From Amycolatopsis roodepoortensis (lineage in GTDB: Bacteria > Actinomycetota > Actinomycetes > Mycobacteriales > Pseudonocardiaceae), in NCBI RefSeq assembly GCF_014873915.1, contig NZ_JADBEJ010000001.1, forward strand, positions 620,001 through 684,000: 64,000 bases of DNA. Reading direction: 5' to 3'. Under the pieces are notes generated by a model, which had not been told where the DNA came from, searched no databases, and saw only the letters and a program-made list of their open reading frames with translations. This document shows, one piece after another, positions 1-9,069 of this stretch (position 1 is the stretch's first letter; the number at the start of each line of letters is the position of its first letter). A program made the translations under genes and the position numbers.

Positions 1-1
1 C

Positions 2-1807
2 ACCGGCGTGGACTACTTCTCCACGTTGTCGTATCTGCCAGGGATCGCCGCGCTGGCGGCGGGCGCGCTGTCGCCGCTGGCGACGTTGCTGATCGTGGCG
101 CTGACGCTGCTGGGCATGCTGCCGATGTACCGGCGGGTGGCGAAGGAGAGCCCGCACGGTCAGGGTTCGGTCGCGATGCTGGAGAATCTGCTGCCGTTCT
201 GGCGCGGCAAGATCTTCGTCCTGGTGCTACTGGGTTTCGTCGCCACGTCGTGGATCATCACGATCACGCTGTCGTCGGCGGACGCCACCGTGCACGCGCT
301 GGAGAATCCGATCGCGCCGTCGTTCCTGCACGGGCACGAGGTGCTGATCACGGTCGTCCTGCTGCTGATCCTCGGCGGGGTGTTCCTGCTCGGGTTCAGC
401 GAGGCGGTCGGGGTCGCGATCCCGCTGGTCGCGATCTTCCTGCTGCTCAACGCGGTGGTCGTGGTCGCCGGGATCGGCGAGGTGATCGCGGATCCCGCCG
501 CGTTCGACCGCTGGCTGGACGCGCTCACCTCCGGTGGAGGCGGGTTCGGCGGCGTCATCGGCCCGGCGATCCTGGCGTTTCCCTTGCTGGTACTGGGTTT
601 GTCGGGTTTCGAGACCGGTGTGAGCATGATGCCGCTGGTGGCGGCCAAGGGCGAGAACGCCGAACGGAAGCTGGCGAACCGCATCCGCAACACCCGCAAA
701 CTGCTCACCGCCGCCGCGGTGATCATGTCGGTGTACCTGATCGCGACCAGCTTCGTCACCACGGTCCTGATCCCGGCCGAGAAGTTCCAGCCGGGCGGCG
801 AGGCCAACGGCCGGGCGCTGGCGTACCTCGCACACGAGCTGCTGGGCGAATGGGTCGGTACGGCGTACGACATCAGCAGCATCCTGATCCTGTGGTTCGC
901 CGGGGCCTCGGCGATGGCCGGGCTGATCAACATCGTGCCGCGCTACCTGCCCGCGTACGGGATGGCGCCGGACTGGGCGCGGGCGGTCCGCCCGGTGGTG
1001 CTGGTCTACACCGCGATCTGCGTCCTGGTCACGATCATCTTCAACGCCGACGTCAACGCCCAGGCCGGGGCGTACGCCACCGGGATCCTCGCGATGATGG
1101 TGTCGGCGTCGGTGGCGGTGGCCATCTCCGCGGCGAAGAAACGGCAGCGCAAGGCGGCGATCGCGTTCGCCGTGCTGACCCTGATCCTGATCTACGCCTT
1201 GGTGGAGAACGTCATCGAGAAACCCGACGGGCTCACCATCTCCGCGTTCTTCATCCTCGGGATCATCGTGGTGTCGCTGGTGTCGCGGGTCACCCGCACC
1301 ACGGAACTGCGCGTGGACCACATCGAGTTCGACGAGCCCGCGCGCCGGTTCGTCACCGAGTCGATCGCGCACGACGGCGCGCTCACCATCATCGCGAACC
1401 GGCGCCAGGCCGGGGACGCCGACGAATACCGGGCGAAGGAAGCCGAACAGCGCGGCCTGAACCCGGTACCGGGCGCCGCCGACGTCCTGTTCCTCGAAAT
1501 CGACGTCATCGATCCGTCCGGTTTCAGCGACGTGCTGAAGGTCCGCGGTGTCGAGATCGAGGGATTCCGTGTCCTGCGGGTGGAAAGCCCGGCCGCGCCG
1601 AACGCCATCGCGGCTGTCCTGCTCGCGCTGCGCGACGCCACCGGCGTGCGGCCCCAATGTCATTTCGAGTGGAGCGAGGGTAATCCACTCGGACACCTGT
1701 TCCGCTACCTGATCCTCGGCCGCGGCGACACCGCGCCAGTCGTCCGGGAGATCATCCGCACCAGCGAACGCGATCCGGCGCTCCGGCCGGGAATCCACGT
1801 CGGCTGA
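2..1807 (+). CDS. APC-superfamily amino acid permease, 5' end cut off
   Basis: Integral membrane transporter of the amino acid-polyamine-organocation type, probably moving amino acids with protons. The frame is open to the window edge: codons for T-G precede the GTG at 8, and the visible protein begins in a segment ([12 protein letters not shown]) that is internal in this family, so the true start lies upstream. About ten hydrophobic helices fill the first 430 visible residues. A hydrophilic cytoplasmic tail of about 165 residues follows, starting near [13 protein letters not shown]; such tails occur in actinobacterial relatives. The substrate cannot be told from the sequence. The next gene follows after 128 nt on the same strand. 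Confidence 0.85.
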   Translation, partial: TGVDYFSTLSYLPGIAALAAGALSPLATLLIVALTLLGMLPMYRRVAKESPHGQGSVAMLENLLPFWRGKIFVLVLLGFVATSWIITITLSSADATVHALENPIAPSFLHGHEVLITVVLLLILGGVFLLGFSEAVGVAIPLVAIFLLLNAVVVVAGIGEVIADPAAFDRWLDALTSGGGGFGGVIGPAILAFPLLVLGLSGFETGVSMMPLVAAKGENAERKLANRIRNTRKLLTAAAVIMSVYLIATSFVTTVLIPAEKFQPGGEANGRALAYLAHELLGEWVGTAYDISSILILWFAGASAMAGLINIVPRYLPAYGMAPDWARAVRPVVLVYTAICVLVTIIFNADVNAQAGAYATGILAMMVSASVAVAISAAKKRQRKAAIAFAVLTLILIYALVENVIEKPDGLTISAFFILGIIVVSLVSRVTRTTELRVDHIEFDEPARRFVTESIAHDGALTIIANRRQAGDADEYRAKEAEQRGLNPVPGAADVLFLEIDVIDPSGFSDVLKVRGVEIEGFRVLRVESPAAPNAIAAVLLALRDATGVRPQCHFEWSEGNPLGHLFRYLILGRGDTAPVVREIIRTSERDPALRPGIHVG

Positions 1808-1935
1808 CCGGAGTCCGGTGGCGAGCCGCGCCCCTGCCTGCGGTTTTCCACTCTGGCGCAAAAGTGTCGTCGTCCGGCGGGGAGAGGCGGCAGGCTGTTC
1901 CCGTGCCCAGGGGAGGGCGCAAGGGGAGGGGAACG

Positions 1936-2271
1936 ATGATCCGGAAAGTGATGTTCGTCGGTGGCGCGATGATCTCCGCGCTGGTGCTGGGGACTTCGAC
2001 CGCGGAGGCGGCCGGTTACCTCATCAAACAGGGACACGATTACGCGCAGTACGAGACCACCCGCGATTTCGCCGAGGTCTGCGACGAGGAGCAGGACGGC
2101 AACGGCGTCTACGCCCAGTACAGGCAGAAGATCGGTTTTCTGACTCTTCGCGACAACAACGGTTCGAAGATCGGCTGCGGTCACGCCACGATCCCGGATG
2201 TGACGTCGTTCCGGCTCTGCGAGGACGACGCGGGAGACGACAGCTGCACGCCGTGGCGGATCGTGCGCTGA
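1936..2271 (+). CDS. Small secreted Cys-containing protein, unknown function
   Basis: Predicted 111-residue exported protein. The ATG at 1936 is chosen because GGGAGGGGAACG precedes it at good spacing; an in-frame start at 1864 would bury the signal peptide. Residues 1-25 form a classical signal peptide (MIRKVMFVGGAMISALVLG, then AEA-A as a likely cleavage site). The mature part has four cysteines (VCDEE, IGCGH, RLCED, DSCTP), which could form two disulfides outside the cell. I do not recognise the family. It resembles the other small secreted protein at 3276 in architecture but not in sequence, and both flank the same regulator. Confidence 0.75.
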   Translation: MIRKVMFVGGAMISALVLGTSTAEAAGYLIKQGHDYAQYETTRDFAEVCDEEQDGNGVYAQYRQKIGFLTLRDNNGSKIGCGHATIPDVTSFRLCEDDAGDDSCTPWRIVR

Positions 2272-2275
2272 CGGC

Positions 2276-3226
2276 TCAGCCCAGCAGCGCGGCGCCTACT
2301 GGCGTGAGATTGTGCAGGACCACGGCTCCGTGGCGTCGGCTGGTGATGAGCCCGGCGTCGCGGAGCACCGTGGTGTGCCGCGAAACCGCGGCCGCCGAAA
2401 TGCCGAGCCGGTCGGCGAGTTCGCCGCTGGTGGGGCAGCTCGCGACCGCGTACAGGACGGCGGCGCGGGTCCGGCCGAGCAGGGTGGCGAGGTGTTTCGG
2501 CAGAGGAGCGGGTTCGTGCTCGTGGGACACCGGGAAGACGAGGACCGGTGGGAGGTCGTCGTCGGCGAGGGCGACCGGGGTGTCCCAGCAGAAGTAGGAC
2601 GGGACGAGCCGGATGCCGCGTCCACGAAGGTGGAGATCGCGGTCGACGGGGTAGCGCACGGTCAGGACCGGTGCCTCCCAGCGGAAGGCCGGGCGGAGCG
2701 ACTCGAGCAGGCCGAGGGCGCCGTTCTCGCCGGCGAGGCGTGACCGTACGGCCCGGTCGGTGTCGACCTGGGTGCGCACGGTAGTCCACTGTGGAGCGAC
2801 CAGGGTGTCGTGGGCGATCCGCAACGCTTCGGTGACCTGATCGAGCGCCGTGCCCGCCGCGAGTCCGTGTGTCCAACTGGGCAGGCGGCGGTGCTGTGCC
2901 ATCAGCCCGACTTCGCGCCCGAGCCGGTCCGCCGGGGTTCCGCGTAGTGCCGCCAGCCCGGCCTTCAGCCCGCCCTCGGACTCGGCGGGGGTGAGGAAGT
3001 CCGGGAAGTACCGGGCCGGTGGCGCGATCGTCTGCAGGAAACGCACCGCCGTCCGGGCGTCGCGTTCCCGCAGTCCTTCCCGCACCCGGCGCCGCCAGCG
3101 CGCGAAGGCGGGAATGCCGTCGAGCGTGAGTTTTTGCATGGCAAGAACCGTTTCCCACAGCGGATCCGGTGCGGCCGCGACCCGGACACGGGCCAGGTCA
3201 CGGTCGGTGAAGTGAACACGAAGCAT
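2276..3226 (-). CDS. Winged-helix (ArsR-like) transcriptional regulator
   Basis: 316-residue protein with an actinobacterial two-part layout. The N-terminal 240 residues are an uncharacterised mixed domain (LRVHFTDRDLARVRVA near the start). The C-terminal 75 residues form an ArsR-type winged helix, with recognition-helix region TSGELADRLGISAAAVSRHT and wing residues LRDAGLITSRRHG. No metal-binding CxC motif is visible, so the sensing ligand is unknown. The gene lies between two small secreted-protein genes and is divergent from the one at 3276, so it may control one of them; that is inference from position. Confidence 0.8.
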   Translation of the reverse strand: MLRVHFTDRDLARVRVAAAPDPLWETVLAMQKLTLDGIPAFARWRRRVREGLRERDARTAVRFLQTIAPPARYFPDFLTPAESEGGLKAGLAALRGTPADRLGREVGLMAQHRRLPSWTHGLAAGTALDQVTEALRIAHDTLVAPQWTTVRTQVDTDRAVRSRLAGENGALGLLESLRPAFRWEAPVLTVRYPVDRDLHLRGRGIRLVPSYFCWDTPVALADDDLPPVLVFPVSHEHEPAPLPKHLATLLGRTRAAVLYAVASCPTSGELADRLGISAAAVSRHTTVLRDAGLITSRRHGAVVLHNLTPVGAALLG

Positions 3227-3275
3227 GACGCCTCCCCCCTGGAGTCGTCATTCATTTATCACATCGGAGGGGACC

Positions 3276-3710
3276 ATGAAGCGTTTTCTGAGCAGGAACC
3301 TGCGGCGGGTGGCGACGGCGGCCGTGGTGGCGTCGGCGGCGACGCTGGCGTTCACGGGCACCGCGTCGGCGGCGACGGGCGCGGCCACCGGATCCGGGAA
3401 CGAGGTCTACGGATCGGCCAACTGGACCTGGACGCTCAGCGGGATGAAGAGCATCAACATGGCCGTGCGGGACACGAAATGCGACGGCAACCCGGTCTAC
3501 GTGCACTTCGAGGCCGACCTGGGCATGGGGACCATCGGTCAGACGCCGTACCGCTGGAACCAGAGCGGATGTGGCACCACGACCACCTGGAGCAACCTTT
3601 GGTACAGCTCGGGAACGAAGCTCAGCCGGGTCCGCGTCGTGGTCTGCGTGGACGACGCGGGTTGGGACACCTGTTATCGGAGCGGCTGGCAGTACAACCC
3701 CGAAGCGTAG
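3276..3710 (+). CDS. Small secreted protein, unknown function
   Basis: Predicted 144-residue exported protein. The ATG at 3276 follows a strong GGAGGGG ribosome site; a longer in-frame start at 3225 has none. Residues 1-32 form a signal peptide with a basic N-region (MKRFLSRNLRR), a hydrophobic stretch and a TASA-A cleavage site. The mature domain is rich in W, Y, S and T and holds four cysteines (TKCDG, SGCGT, VVCVD, DTCYR), suggesting two disulfides and a small beta-rich fold. No family is recognised. It is divergent from the winged-helix regulator, with their starts about 50 nt apart. Confidence 0.75.
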   Translation: MKRFLSRNLRRVATAAVVASAATLAFTGTASAATGAATGSGNEVYGSANWTWTLSGMKSINMAVRDTKCDGNPVYVHFEADLGMGTIGQTPYRWNQSGCGTTTTWSNLWYSSGTKLSRVRVVVCVDDAGWDTCYRSGWQYNPEA

Positions 3711-3744
3711 ACTCGTCCCGCTACCGCGCGACCGAAGGACGACG

Positions 3745-4161
3745 ATGAGCCTGCCCTCAGCCGACCGGTTCGTGGATTCACTCGAAGCCGCGTACCGACG
3801 GCTGATCGAAAGCGGGGCGGTCTCGCTCAGCGTCGAACACGATGACGATGAGACGGTCGTCCGGGTCGAGCCGGCCGTCCCCGGTCATGCGCCGCGCCTC
3901 CTGCTGCGCATGACCGGAAGCACCGGGGACCTGTTCCTCGACGATCTGGACGCGTTCGAAGTGGATTCGCCGGAAGACGGCGAAGAGTTCGCGGCGTTCA
4001 CGCGGGCGCTGGTCGAGGGGGAGGTCGAGGTGGTCTTCAGGAGGACCTTGCTCGGCTGGCGGCCGGCGGGGGTCGAATGGCCTGGTGGTGAGTGGTCGTT
4101 TCCGGGCCTCTTTGGCTGGGCTTTTCGGTCGCGTCGGGAGAAGGTGCGGGGATATTGCTGA
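3745..4161 (+). CDS. Hypothetical acidic cytosolic protein
   Basis: 138-residue protein without signal peptide or membrane segment. The ATG at 3745 is 34 nt after the preceding stop and is preceded by GAAGGACGACG. The first 90 residues are strongly acidic with alternating beta-type segments (VSLSVEHDDDETVVRVEP, then LLLRMTGSTGDLFLDDLDAFE). The C-terminus is aromatic and basic (GWAFRSRREKVRGYC). I recognise no motif or family. It sits immediately before a hairpin repeat and converges on the ABC transporter operon. Confidence 0.6.
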   Translation: MSLPSADRFVDSLEAAYRRLIESGAVSLSVEHDDDETVVRVEPAVPGHAPRLLLRMTGSTGDLFLDDLDAFEVDSPEDGEEFAAFTRALVEGEVEVVFRRTLLGWRPAGVEWPGGEWSFPGLFGWAFRSRREKVRGYC

Positions 4162-4264
4162 GTCCGCCTTGGTGTCCACTGAGGACGGTTCTCGTGGCTT
4201 GAGGTCGAGGTGACGTGTTGGCGGACGGCTGGGTGGGTCCGGTTGTGGTGTGCCGGTTCGGGTG

Positions 4265-4321
4265 GTGTCGCGAAAGCCACTTTCGCGACGTCTGGTGTCC
4301 CGAAAGTGGCTTTCGCGACAC
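4265..4321. repeat. Nested-hairpin repeat (GTCGCGAAAG family), copy 1
   Basis: A 57-bp inverted repeat with 25-bp arms (4265-4289 and 4297-4321, one mismatch) around a 7-bp loop GTCTGGT. Each arm is itself a small palindrome: half-sites GTCGCGAAAG and CTTTCGCGAC around CCA on the left, and the same with one mismatch around TGG on the right. It lies between convergent genes, where it could end transcription from both sides. Related copies are at 27512, 44444, 52844 and 52948. Confidence 0.9.
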
Positions 4322-4399
4322 GCGCGCCGGGGCCGCGCCCCTAGGTCGGCCGCACGTAAAACCAAACGAGCCCCGAGACTGTCCCCTGTGGACAGTAGG

Positions 4400-5770
4400 T
4401 CACTCGGGCATCGTGATCGCGAACGGAGCCGAGACGTCCTCATGGCTGATCAGGAGCAGCGCCGTCCCGTGCCGCGTAGCCTCGGCGGCGAGGAAATCCA
4501 GCAGCCGCACGCGGTTCGCCGCGTCGAGCGCCGACGTCACTTCGTCGCAGATCAGCACCGTGGGGCGGGCGAGGAGCGCGCGGGCCACGGCACAGCGCTG
4601 GAGCTGGCCGCCGGAGAGCTGGCCGGGGCGCCGGTCGGCCGCGTCGATTCCGAGGCAGCGCAGGGTTTCCGCCGCTTCGAGCCGGGCGTCCGCGCGGCTG
4701 AGCCCGCGAAGGAGGCGGGCGGTATCGGCCACCTGGTCGAGCACGTCGCGGAATTCGTCGAAGGACGCGCGGCTGTCCTGATGGACGTATTGGATCGCAC
4801 GCAGTTGCGCGCGGGTGCGACGACGGGCGAGGCGGGGGAGTGGGACGCCGTCGATTTCGATAGTGCCCGCGCTCGGTGGGGTCAAACCGGCGAGGGCGCG
4901 GGCGAGTGTCGTCTTGCCCGCGCCCGAGACACCGGTGAGCGTGGTCCGGCTGCCGGCCGCCAGCTCCAGGTCGAAGTCCTCGACGAGCGTCGTCCGCCCG
5001 GCGCGCACGGTGAGTCCGCGAACGACGAGCACCGGCGAGGACGGTGAAGGGGGCGGTGGTCTGTCGGAGCGTACGGGGTCAGTGAGCGTCGGGGACGGCA
5101 CCAAGCGGTGGTCGCGGAGTTCGGCGACGTCGCCGTCCAGGGCGCGGGCCAGCGTGAGGTCGTGGGTCAGGACCAGCAATGCCGTCCCGGCCCGGGAAAG
5201 CTCCGCGAGCCGTGCGGTGAGCAGCGCCCTGTTCGCCGCGTCGAGACCGCTGGTCGGCTCGTCGAGGATCAGCATCCGGGGCCGGTTCACGAGAGTGGTG
5301 GCCAGCGCCATGCGCTGCTGCTGCCCGCCGGACAACTGATGCGGGAACCGTCGCCACAAAGCCTGTTCCAGCCCCGATTCCGCCAGTGCGGTGCGGGCCG
5401 CCGCCAGCCGCGCGGCACGGCCGTGGTGGCGGAGGGCGGCGAGTTCGGCCAGCACCGGCCCGCAGCGGCGGACCGGGTCCAGTACCGCCGACGGCTGCTG
5501 CGGCAGGTGGCCGATGACGCCGGCCCGCGCCCGTCGCAGTTCCGGAGCGGTCCGGACCAGCAACGGGGATCCCTCGAGCATCACCGACCCGGACAGCGCG
5601 ATCCCCGGGCGGGCCTGCCCGGTCGCGGCGAGGCCCAAGGTGGTCTTTCCCGTGCCGGACGCGCCGAGAACGACGAGTACCCGGCCCGGTTCGAGGGACA
5701 GTGAGACGTCGTCGAGCAGAACGGTTTCCCCGGCGCGGGCGGACAGTCCGCTGATCTCCAGGACGGTCAC
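4400..5770 (-). CDS. ABC transporter ATPase with two fused nucleotide-binding domains (Opp/Nik type)
   Basis: 456-residue cytoplasmic energy subunit with two complete ABC cassettes in one chain (DppD-DppF type fusion). Cassette 1 has Walker A GASGTGKTT, signature LSGGQQQR and Walker B LILDEPTSGLD. Cassette 2 has GVSGAGKTT, LSGGQLQR and LICDEVTSALD. The GTG start at 5770 overlaps the stop of the upstream permease (GTGA). It is the last gene of a four-gene operon: lipoprotein, two permeases, ATPase. The cobalamin riboswitch upstream of the operon suggests that the substrate is linked to B12 supply, such as cobalt or a cobalt or nickel chelate, rather than ordinary peptides; this is inference. 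Confidence 0.9.
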   Translation of the reverse strand: MTVLEISGLSARAGETVLLDDVSLSLEPGRVLVVLGASGTGKTTLGLAATGQARPGIALSGSVMLEGSPLLVRTAPELRRARAGVIGHLPQQPSAVLDPVRRCGPVLAELAALRHHGRAARLAAARTALAESGLEQALWRRFPHQLSGGQQQRMALATTLVNRPRMLILDEPTSGLDAANRALLTARLAELSRAGTALLVLTHDLTLARALDGDVAELRDHRLVPSPTLTDPVRSDRPPPPSPSSPVLVVRGLTVRAGRTTLVEDFDLELAAGSRTTLTGVSGAGKTTLARALAGLTPPSAGTIEIDGVPLPRLARRRTRAQLRAIQYVHQDSRASFDEFRDVLDQVADTARLLRGLSRADARLEAAETLRCLGIDAADRRPGQLSGGQLQRCAVARALLARPTVLICDEVTSALDAANRVRLLDFLAAEATRHGTALLLISHEDVSAPFAITMPE

Positions 5771-6549
5771 GGGATCACCCGCCTGGCGGCGAGCAGCCGG
5801 TCGGCGACGAGGTTCGTGCCGACGCACAACGCCATCAGCAGGGCGGCGGGCACGAGGACCACCGCGGGCGAGGTGTAGAGCGCTTCGCTGTTGCGTTCGA
5901 TGACCACGGCCCAGTCCGGTGAGTCGGCGGGCAGGCCGAGGCCGAGGAAGTTCGCCGACGCCAGCAGGTAGAGCACCACGCCGAGACGCGTGCCGGCGTC
6001 GGTCGCGACGGGACCGGCGAGGTGCCGGGCGACGTACCCGAGCTGGATCCGCCACCACGGTTGTCCTTGCAGGGTAAGGGCTTCCACCGCGGTCCGGCAG
6101 CTGGGCGCCAGAGCCGCGGCCCGCACCACGCGGGTGATCGCGGGCAGCTGGAGCACGGCGACGACGGGAATGAGCACGACCGGCCCCCGGTGCCCGGTCG
6201 CGGCGAGCACCATGAGCACCAGTAGCGACGGGAAGGCCAGCACGAGATCGAGGGACCGCATCACGGTTTCGTCGGCCAGCCGTCCGCGCCCGGCCGCGAC
6301 CAGACCGAGCGGTACCCCGATCAGGTAAGCGAGCCCGAGCGCGGCGGCCGTCATGCCGATCACGGGAAAGCCGCCCGCGAGGATCACCGTGAGCGCGTCA
6401 CGGCCGAGGACGTCGGTGCCGAGTGGATGGGCGCCGTCCGGTGCCTGCCACGGCGCCCCGACCGATTCCACCGGGCCCGCGACCACCGGCCCGGCCATCG
6501 CGAGCGCCAGCGGTACCGCGAGGAGGGACCAGCCCAACATCCGTTTCAC
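5767..6549 (-). CDS. ABC transporter permease (DppC/NikC type)
   Basis: 260-residue inner-membrane permease with five or six helices. It has the binding-protein-dependent transport signature region around ALTLQGQPWWRIQLGYVARH and the family motif HPLGTDVLGRDALT near residue 50. The GTG at 6549 overlaps the stop of the preceding permease gene. An adjacent GTG at 6552 is also possible, and a longer reading frame to 6918 would run into the partner gene and is not believed. It forms the channel with the protein encoded at 6546-7487. Confidence 0.88.
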   Translation of the reverse strand: MKRMLGWSLLAVPLALAMAGPVVAGPVESVGAPWQAPDGAHPLGTDVLGRDALTVILAGGFPVIGMTAAALGLAYLIGVPLGLVAAGRGRLADETVMRSLDLVLAFPSLLVLMVLAATGHRGPVVLIPVVAVLQLPAITRVVRAAALAPSCRTAVEALTLQGQPWWRIQLGYVARHLAGPVATDAGTRLGVVLYLLASANFLGLGLPADSPDWAVVIERNSEALYTSPAVVLVPAALLMALCVGTNLVADRLLAARRVIP

Positions 6550-7487
6550 CACGTGGCACGCTCCCGCTGCGGCGTGAGCCGATGCGCCACGAGGTCCGCG
6601 ACGAGGTTCCCGAGCACGACCACCCCGGCGAACAGCAGCACGTAACCCTGCACCTGCGGGATGTCCCGGTTCTGCACGGCTTCGACGAAACCCGTGCCGA
6701 GCCCGGTGATCGCGAACAGGGACTCGACGATCACCGTGCCGGTCAGCAGGCCTTCGACGGCGCGGGCGAGTTGCTGCACGGCGGGCGCCGCGGCGGCGGG
6801 CAGGAGATGGCGCAGCACCACGGTGCGTTCGGGCAGGCCCAGCAGACGCAGGTGCCCGGCCACCTGGCCCCGGGTCTGCTCGGCGATCCCGATCCGGAGT
6901 TGCCGGGCGACGTCGCACAGCTGCCGGGCGACCAGCACGATCACCGGCAGGACGAGGACTTCGGGGCGCGCGGTCAGGTCCGTTCCGGCCGCGGTCGCCG
7001 GGAGCAGTCCGGTGTAGACGGCGAATCCGGCGACCAGCAGCAGACCGAGGACGAACTCGGGAATGGCGTGCAGGAACAGCGTGACCGCGGTGAGCACCCG
7101 GTCGATCCGCGACCCTTCGCGCAGGCCGCAGGTCACCCCGATGCCCAGCGCGAGCGGTACGAGCACGAGCAGGGTCACCCCGGCGAGCACGGCGGTGGCG
7201 GCGAAGCGCCGGGTGATCTCGTCGGTCACCGGGGCGCCGGTCACGAGCGACCGGCCGAGATCGCCGCTCACCAGCCCCGAAAGCCAGTGCCCGAACCGGT
7301 CGAGGACCGGCTGGTCGAGGCCGAGCCGGTGGCGCACGGTCGCCACCTGCTCGTCGGTGGCCTGCTCCCCGAGCACGACCGACGCCGCGTCGCCGGGGAG
7401 CAACGCGGTCACGGCGAACGTCGCGACCAGCACGAACATCGCCTGCAGTATCGCGAAACCCAGCCGCCGGGCGGTGAAACCCGGCAC
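6546..7487 (-). CDS. ABC transporter permease (DppB/NikB type)
   Basis: 313-residue membrane permease. It opens with an N-terminal helix (RRLGFAILQAMFVLVATF) and the family signature LLPGDAASVVLGEQATDEQ, followed by LGLDQPVLDRFGHWLSGLVSGDLGRS in two parts, as in DppB and NikB proteins. The remaining five helices carry the EAA-like loop near HLRLLGLPERTVVLRHLLP. The GTG start at 7487 lies 1 nt from the stop of the binding-protein gene, so the two are probably translationally coupled. It pairs with the next permease in the operon. Confidence 0.88.
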   Translation of the reverse strand: MPGFTARRLGFAILQAMFVLVATFAVTALLPGDAASVVLGEQATDEQVATVRHRLGLDQPVLDRFGHWLSGLVSGDLGRSLVTGAPVTDEITRRFAATAVLAGVTLLVLVPLALGIGVTCGLREGSRIDRVLTAVTLFLHAIPEFVLGLLLVAGFAVYTGLLPATAAGTDLTARPEVLVLPVIVLVARQLCDVARQLRIGIAEQTRGQVAGHLRLLGLPERTVVLRHLLPAAAAPAVQQLARAVEGLLTGTVIVESLFAITGLGTGFVEAVQNRDIPQVQGYVLLFAGVVVLGNLVADLVAHRLTPQRERATW

Positions 7488-7488
7488 G

Positions 7489-8997
7489 TCAGGACAGCCG
7501 GGCGCGGTCGAACCTCGCCCAGTCGAAGGTGTTCGGCGGCGCGGTCACCAGTCCGGACACCCGCTTCGACGCGCCGATCGTCCAGGTACTGAAGCCCCAG
7601 GCGAGCAGACCTCCGGACGCGTGCACGATCCGCTGCGCGTCACCGAACAGTGCCAGCCGGGCGCCTTCGTCCGCGGTGGCCGCGGCCCGGTCCATCAGGG
7701 CGTCGAACTCCGGCGAGGCGAAGCCGTTGACGTTGTTCGAACCACCGGTCCGGAAGCGCTGGTTGAGGAACGTCGGCACCGGCAGGGTGGCCGTGCGCGT
7801 GAGCGCGGCGACACCCTTGGTCTTGATCTCGCTGAAATAGGTGCTCGACGCGCGCGTGTTCGGCGTGACCTTCAGCCCGATTTCCCCGAGCTGCCGGGAG
7901 ATCAGCGTGGCCGCGGTGGCGAAACCCGGATCGACGTCACTGGTTTCGACGGCGAAGGCCAGCCCCTCCGCGCCCGCCTCCCGGACGAGCGAGCGGGCCA
8001 GCTCCACCTCGCGCCCGCGCTGGGGGATACCGGTGGCGTACCCGCGGAGTCCCTTGCCGAACAGGTCGTTGCCGATCTCGCCTCGGCCGGCCAGCGCGAC
8101 GCGGTTCAGCGCCTCTCTGTCCACTCCGGACAGTACGGCGCGGACCAGCCTCGGGTCGGCGAACGGCGGCTGCGTGACGCGCAGGATCATGCCCTGCATC
8201 GTCGTTCCCTTGGCTTCGAGCAGCGAGACGCGCGCGTCACCGGCCAACCGGGCCGCGGTTCCGGCCGCGAGATCGTGGGCGTAGTCGACCTGCCCGGACA
8301 GCAGGGCGTTGACGCGCGCGGCTTCCTCGTTGACCGGAACGAATTCCAGTTCGTCGATACTCGGCGCACCGTCCCAATGGGACTCGTTCTTGCGGAACAC
8401 GGCCGGGCCGCCGGGGGTGAACGAGACGAACCGGAACGGGCCGGAGCCGACCGGCGCCGTGAAGTCCGTCGTCCCGGCGGGCACGATCTCGGCGCCGGGA
8501 GCGCCCCAGCCCGACGGGAACTCGAAGTCGGGAGCGGTCAGGATCAGCTCGATTTCGGTGGGGGACACCGCTTTGCTGCGGCCGAAATCCACCTTCGCGA
8601 AGTACTGCCGTGACGAGGAGGCCAGCGCGGGATCGGCGATCCGCCGGAAGGTGTAGAGCACGTCGTCCGCCGTGACCGGACGGCCGTCGTGGAAGGCCGC
8701 GCGCCGCAGCCGGATTCGCCAGCGCGTGCCCGAATCGTCGCTCTCCCAGGACTCGGCGAGCCGCGGCCGCAACGAGGTGTCGGCGTTGTAGGCGACCAGC
8801 GTGTCGAAGAGCGCCTTGGCCCGCGCCTGGTCGACGAAAAGGGAGACCTGCGACGGGTCCAGGGTCTCCTTCGAGCCGCCCGCGGCGAACGCGACCCTCA
8901 ACCGGCCCGTGTCCGACGGCGCGGTCCCGCACGCGGCCAACGGCGTGAGAGCGGCCAGGGCGAGGAGCCGCCGGCGGGTGAGCGGATGACGCGTCAT
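7489..8997 (-). CDS. Solute-binding lipoprotein of an Opp/Nik-type ABC importer
   Basis: 502-residue family 5 extracellular solute-binding protein. The ATG at 8997 is chosen because GGAGGTTCCT precedes it. The N-terminus has three arginines (LTRRRLLALAALTPLAAC) and a lipobox L-A-A-C with Cys23, so it is probably a Tat- or Sec-exported lipoprotein anchored outside the membrane. Family features follow: ETLDPSQVSLFVDQARAK, then the conserved W-x-F/I-x-LR segment (RWRIRLRRAAFHDGRPV). First gene of the importer operon, directly downstream of a cobalamin riboswitch. Its ligand is therefore likely tied to cobalamin or cobalt economy; a peptide or nickel ligand cannot be excluded. Confidence 0.88.
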   Translation of the reverse strand: MTRHPLTRRRLLALAALTPLAACGTAPSDTGRLRVAFAAGGSKETLDPSQVSLFVDQARAKALFDTLVAYNADTSLRPRLAESWESDDSGTRWRIRLRRAAFHDGRPVTADDVLYTFRRIADPALASSSRQYFAKVDFGRSKAVSPTEIELILTAPDFEFPSGWGAPGAEIVPAGTTDFTAPVGSGPFRFVSFTPGGPAVFRKNESHWDGAPSIDELEFVPVNEEAARVNALLSGQVDYAHDLAAGTAARLAGDARVSLLEAKGTTMQGMILRVTQPPFADPRLVRAVLSGVDREALNRVALAGRGEIGNDLFGKGLRGYATGIPQRGREVELARSLVREAGAEGLAFAVETSDVDPGFATAATLISRQLGEIGLKVTPNTRASSTYFSEIKTKGVAALTRTATLPVPTFLNQRFRTGGSNNVNGFASPEFDALMDRAAATADEGARLALFGDAQRIVHASGGLLAWGFSTWTIGASKRVSGLVTAPPNTFDWARFDRARLS

Positions 8998-9006
8998 AGG
9001 AACCTC

Positions 9007-9028
9007 CGGGACATCGAGCACTGTCCCG
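9007..9028 (-). promoter_or_regulatory. Putative ribosome-site-sequestering hairpin of the riboswitch
   Basis: Read on the minus strand, CGGGACA and TGTCCCG form a 7-bp stem around an 8-nt loop. The stem's last base overlaps the GGAGG ribosome site (9003-9007) of the binding-protein gene. A competing upstream GTCCCG (near 9044-9049) can pair with the same CGGGAC strand. This suggests an expression platform acting on translation start; it is inferred from pairing only. Confidence 0.5.
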
Positions 9029-9069
9029 GGCGCGCGGCCGCACGTGAACGGGACCCCGCTCCGTACTCC

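Noticed and set aside
227-1861. 544-codon minus-strand open frame opposite the permease gene
   Set aside because: High-GC shadow frame with low-complexity Arg/Asp/Gly composition and no ribosome site; the plus-strand frame has clear transporter features.
4265-4321. Simple intrinsic terminator
   Set aside because: No T-run, and related copies occur in divergent gaps; it is annotated as a repeat that may secondarily terminate transcription.
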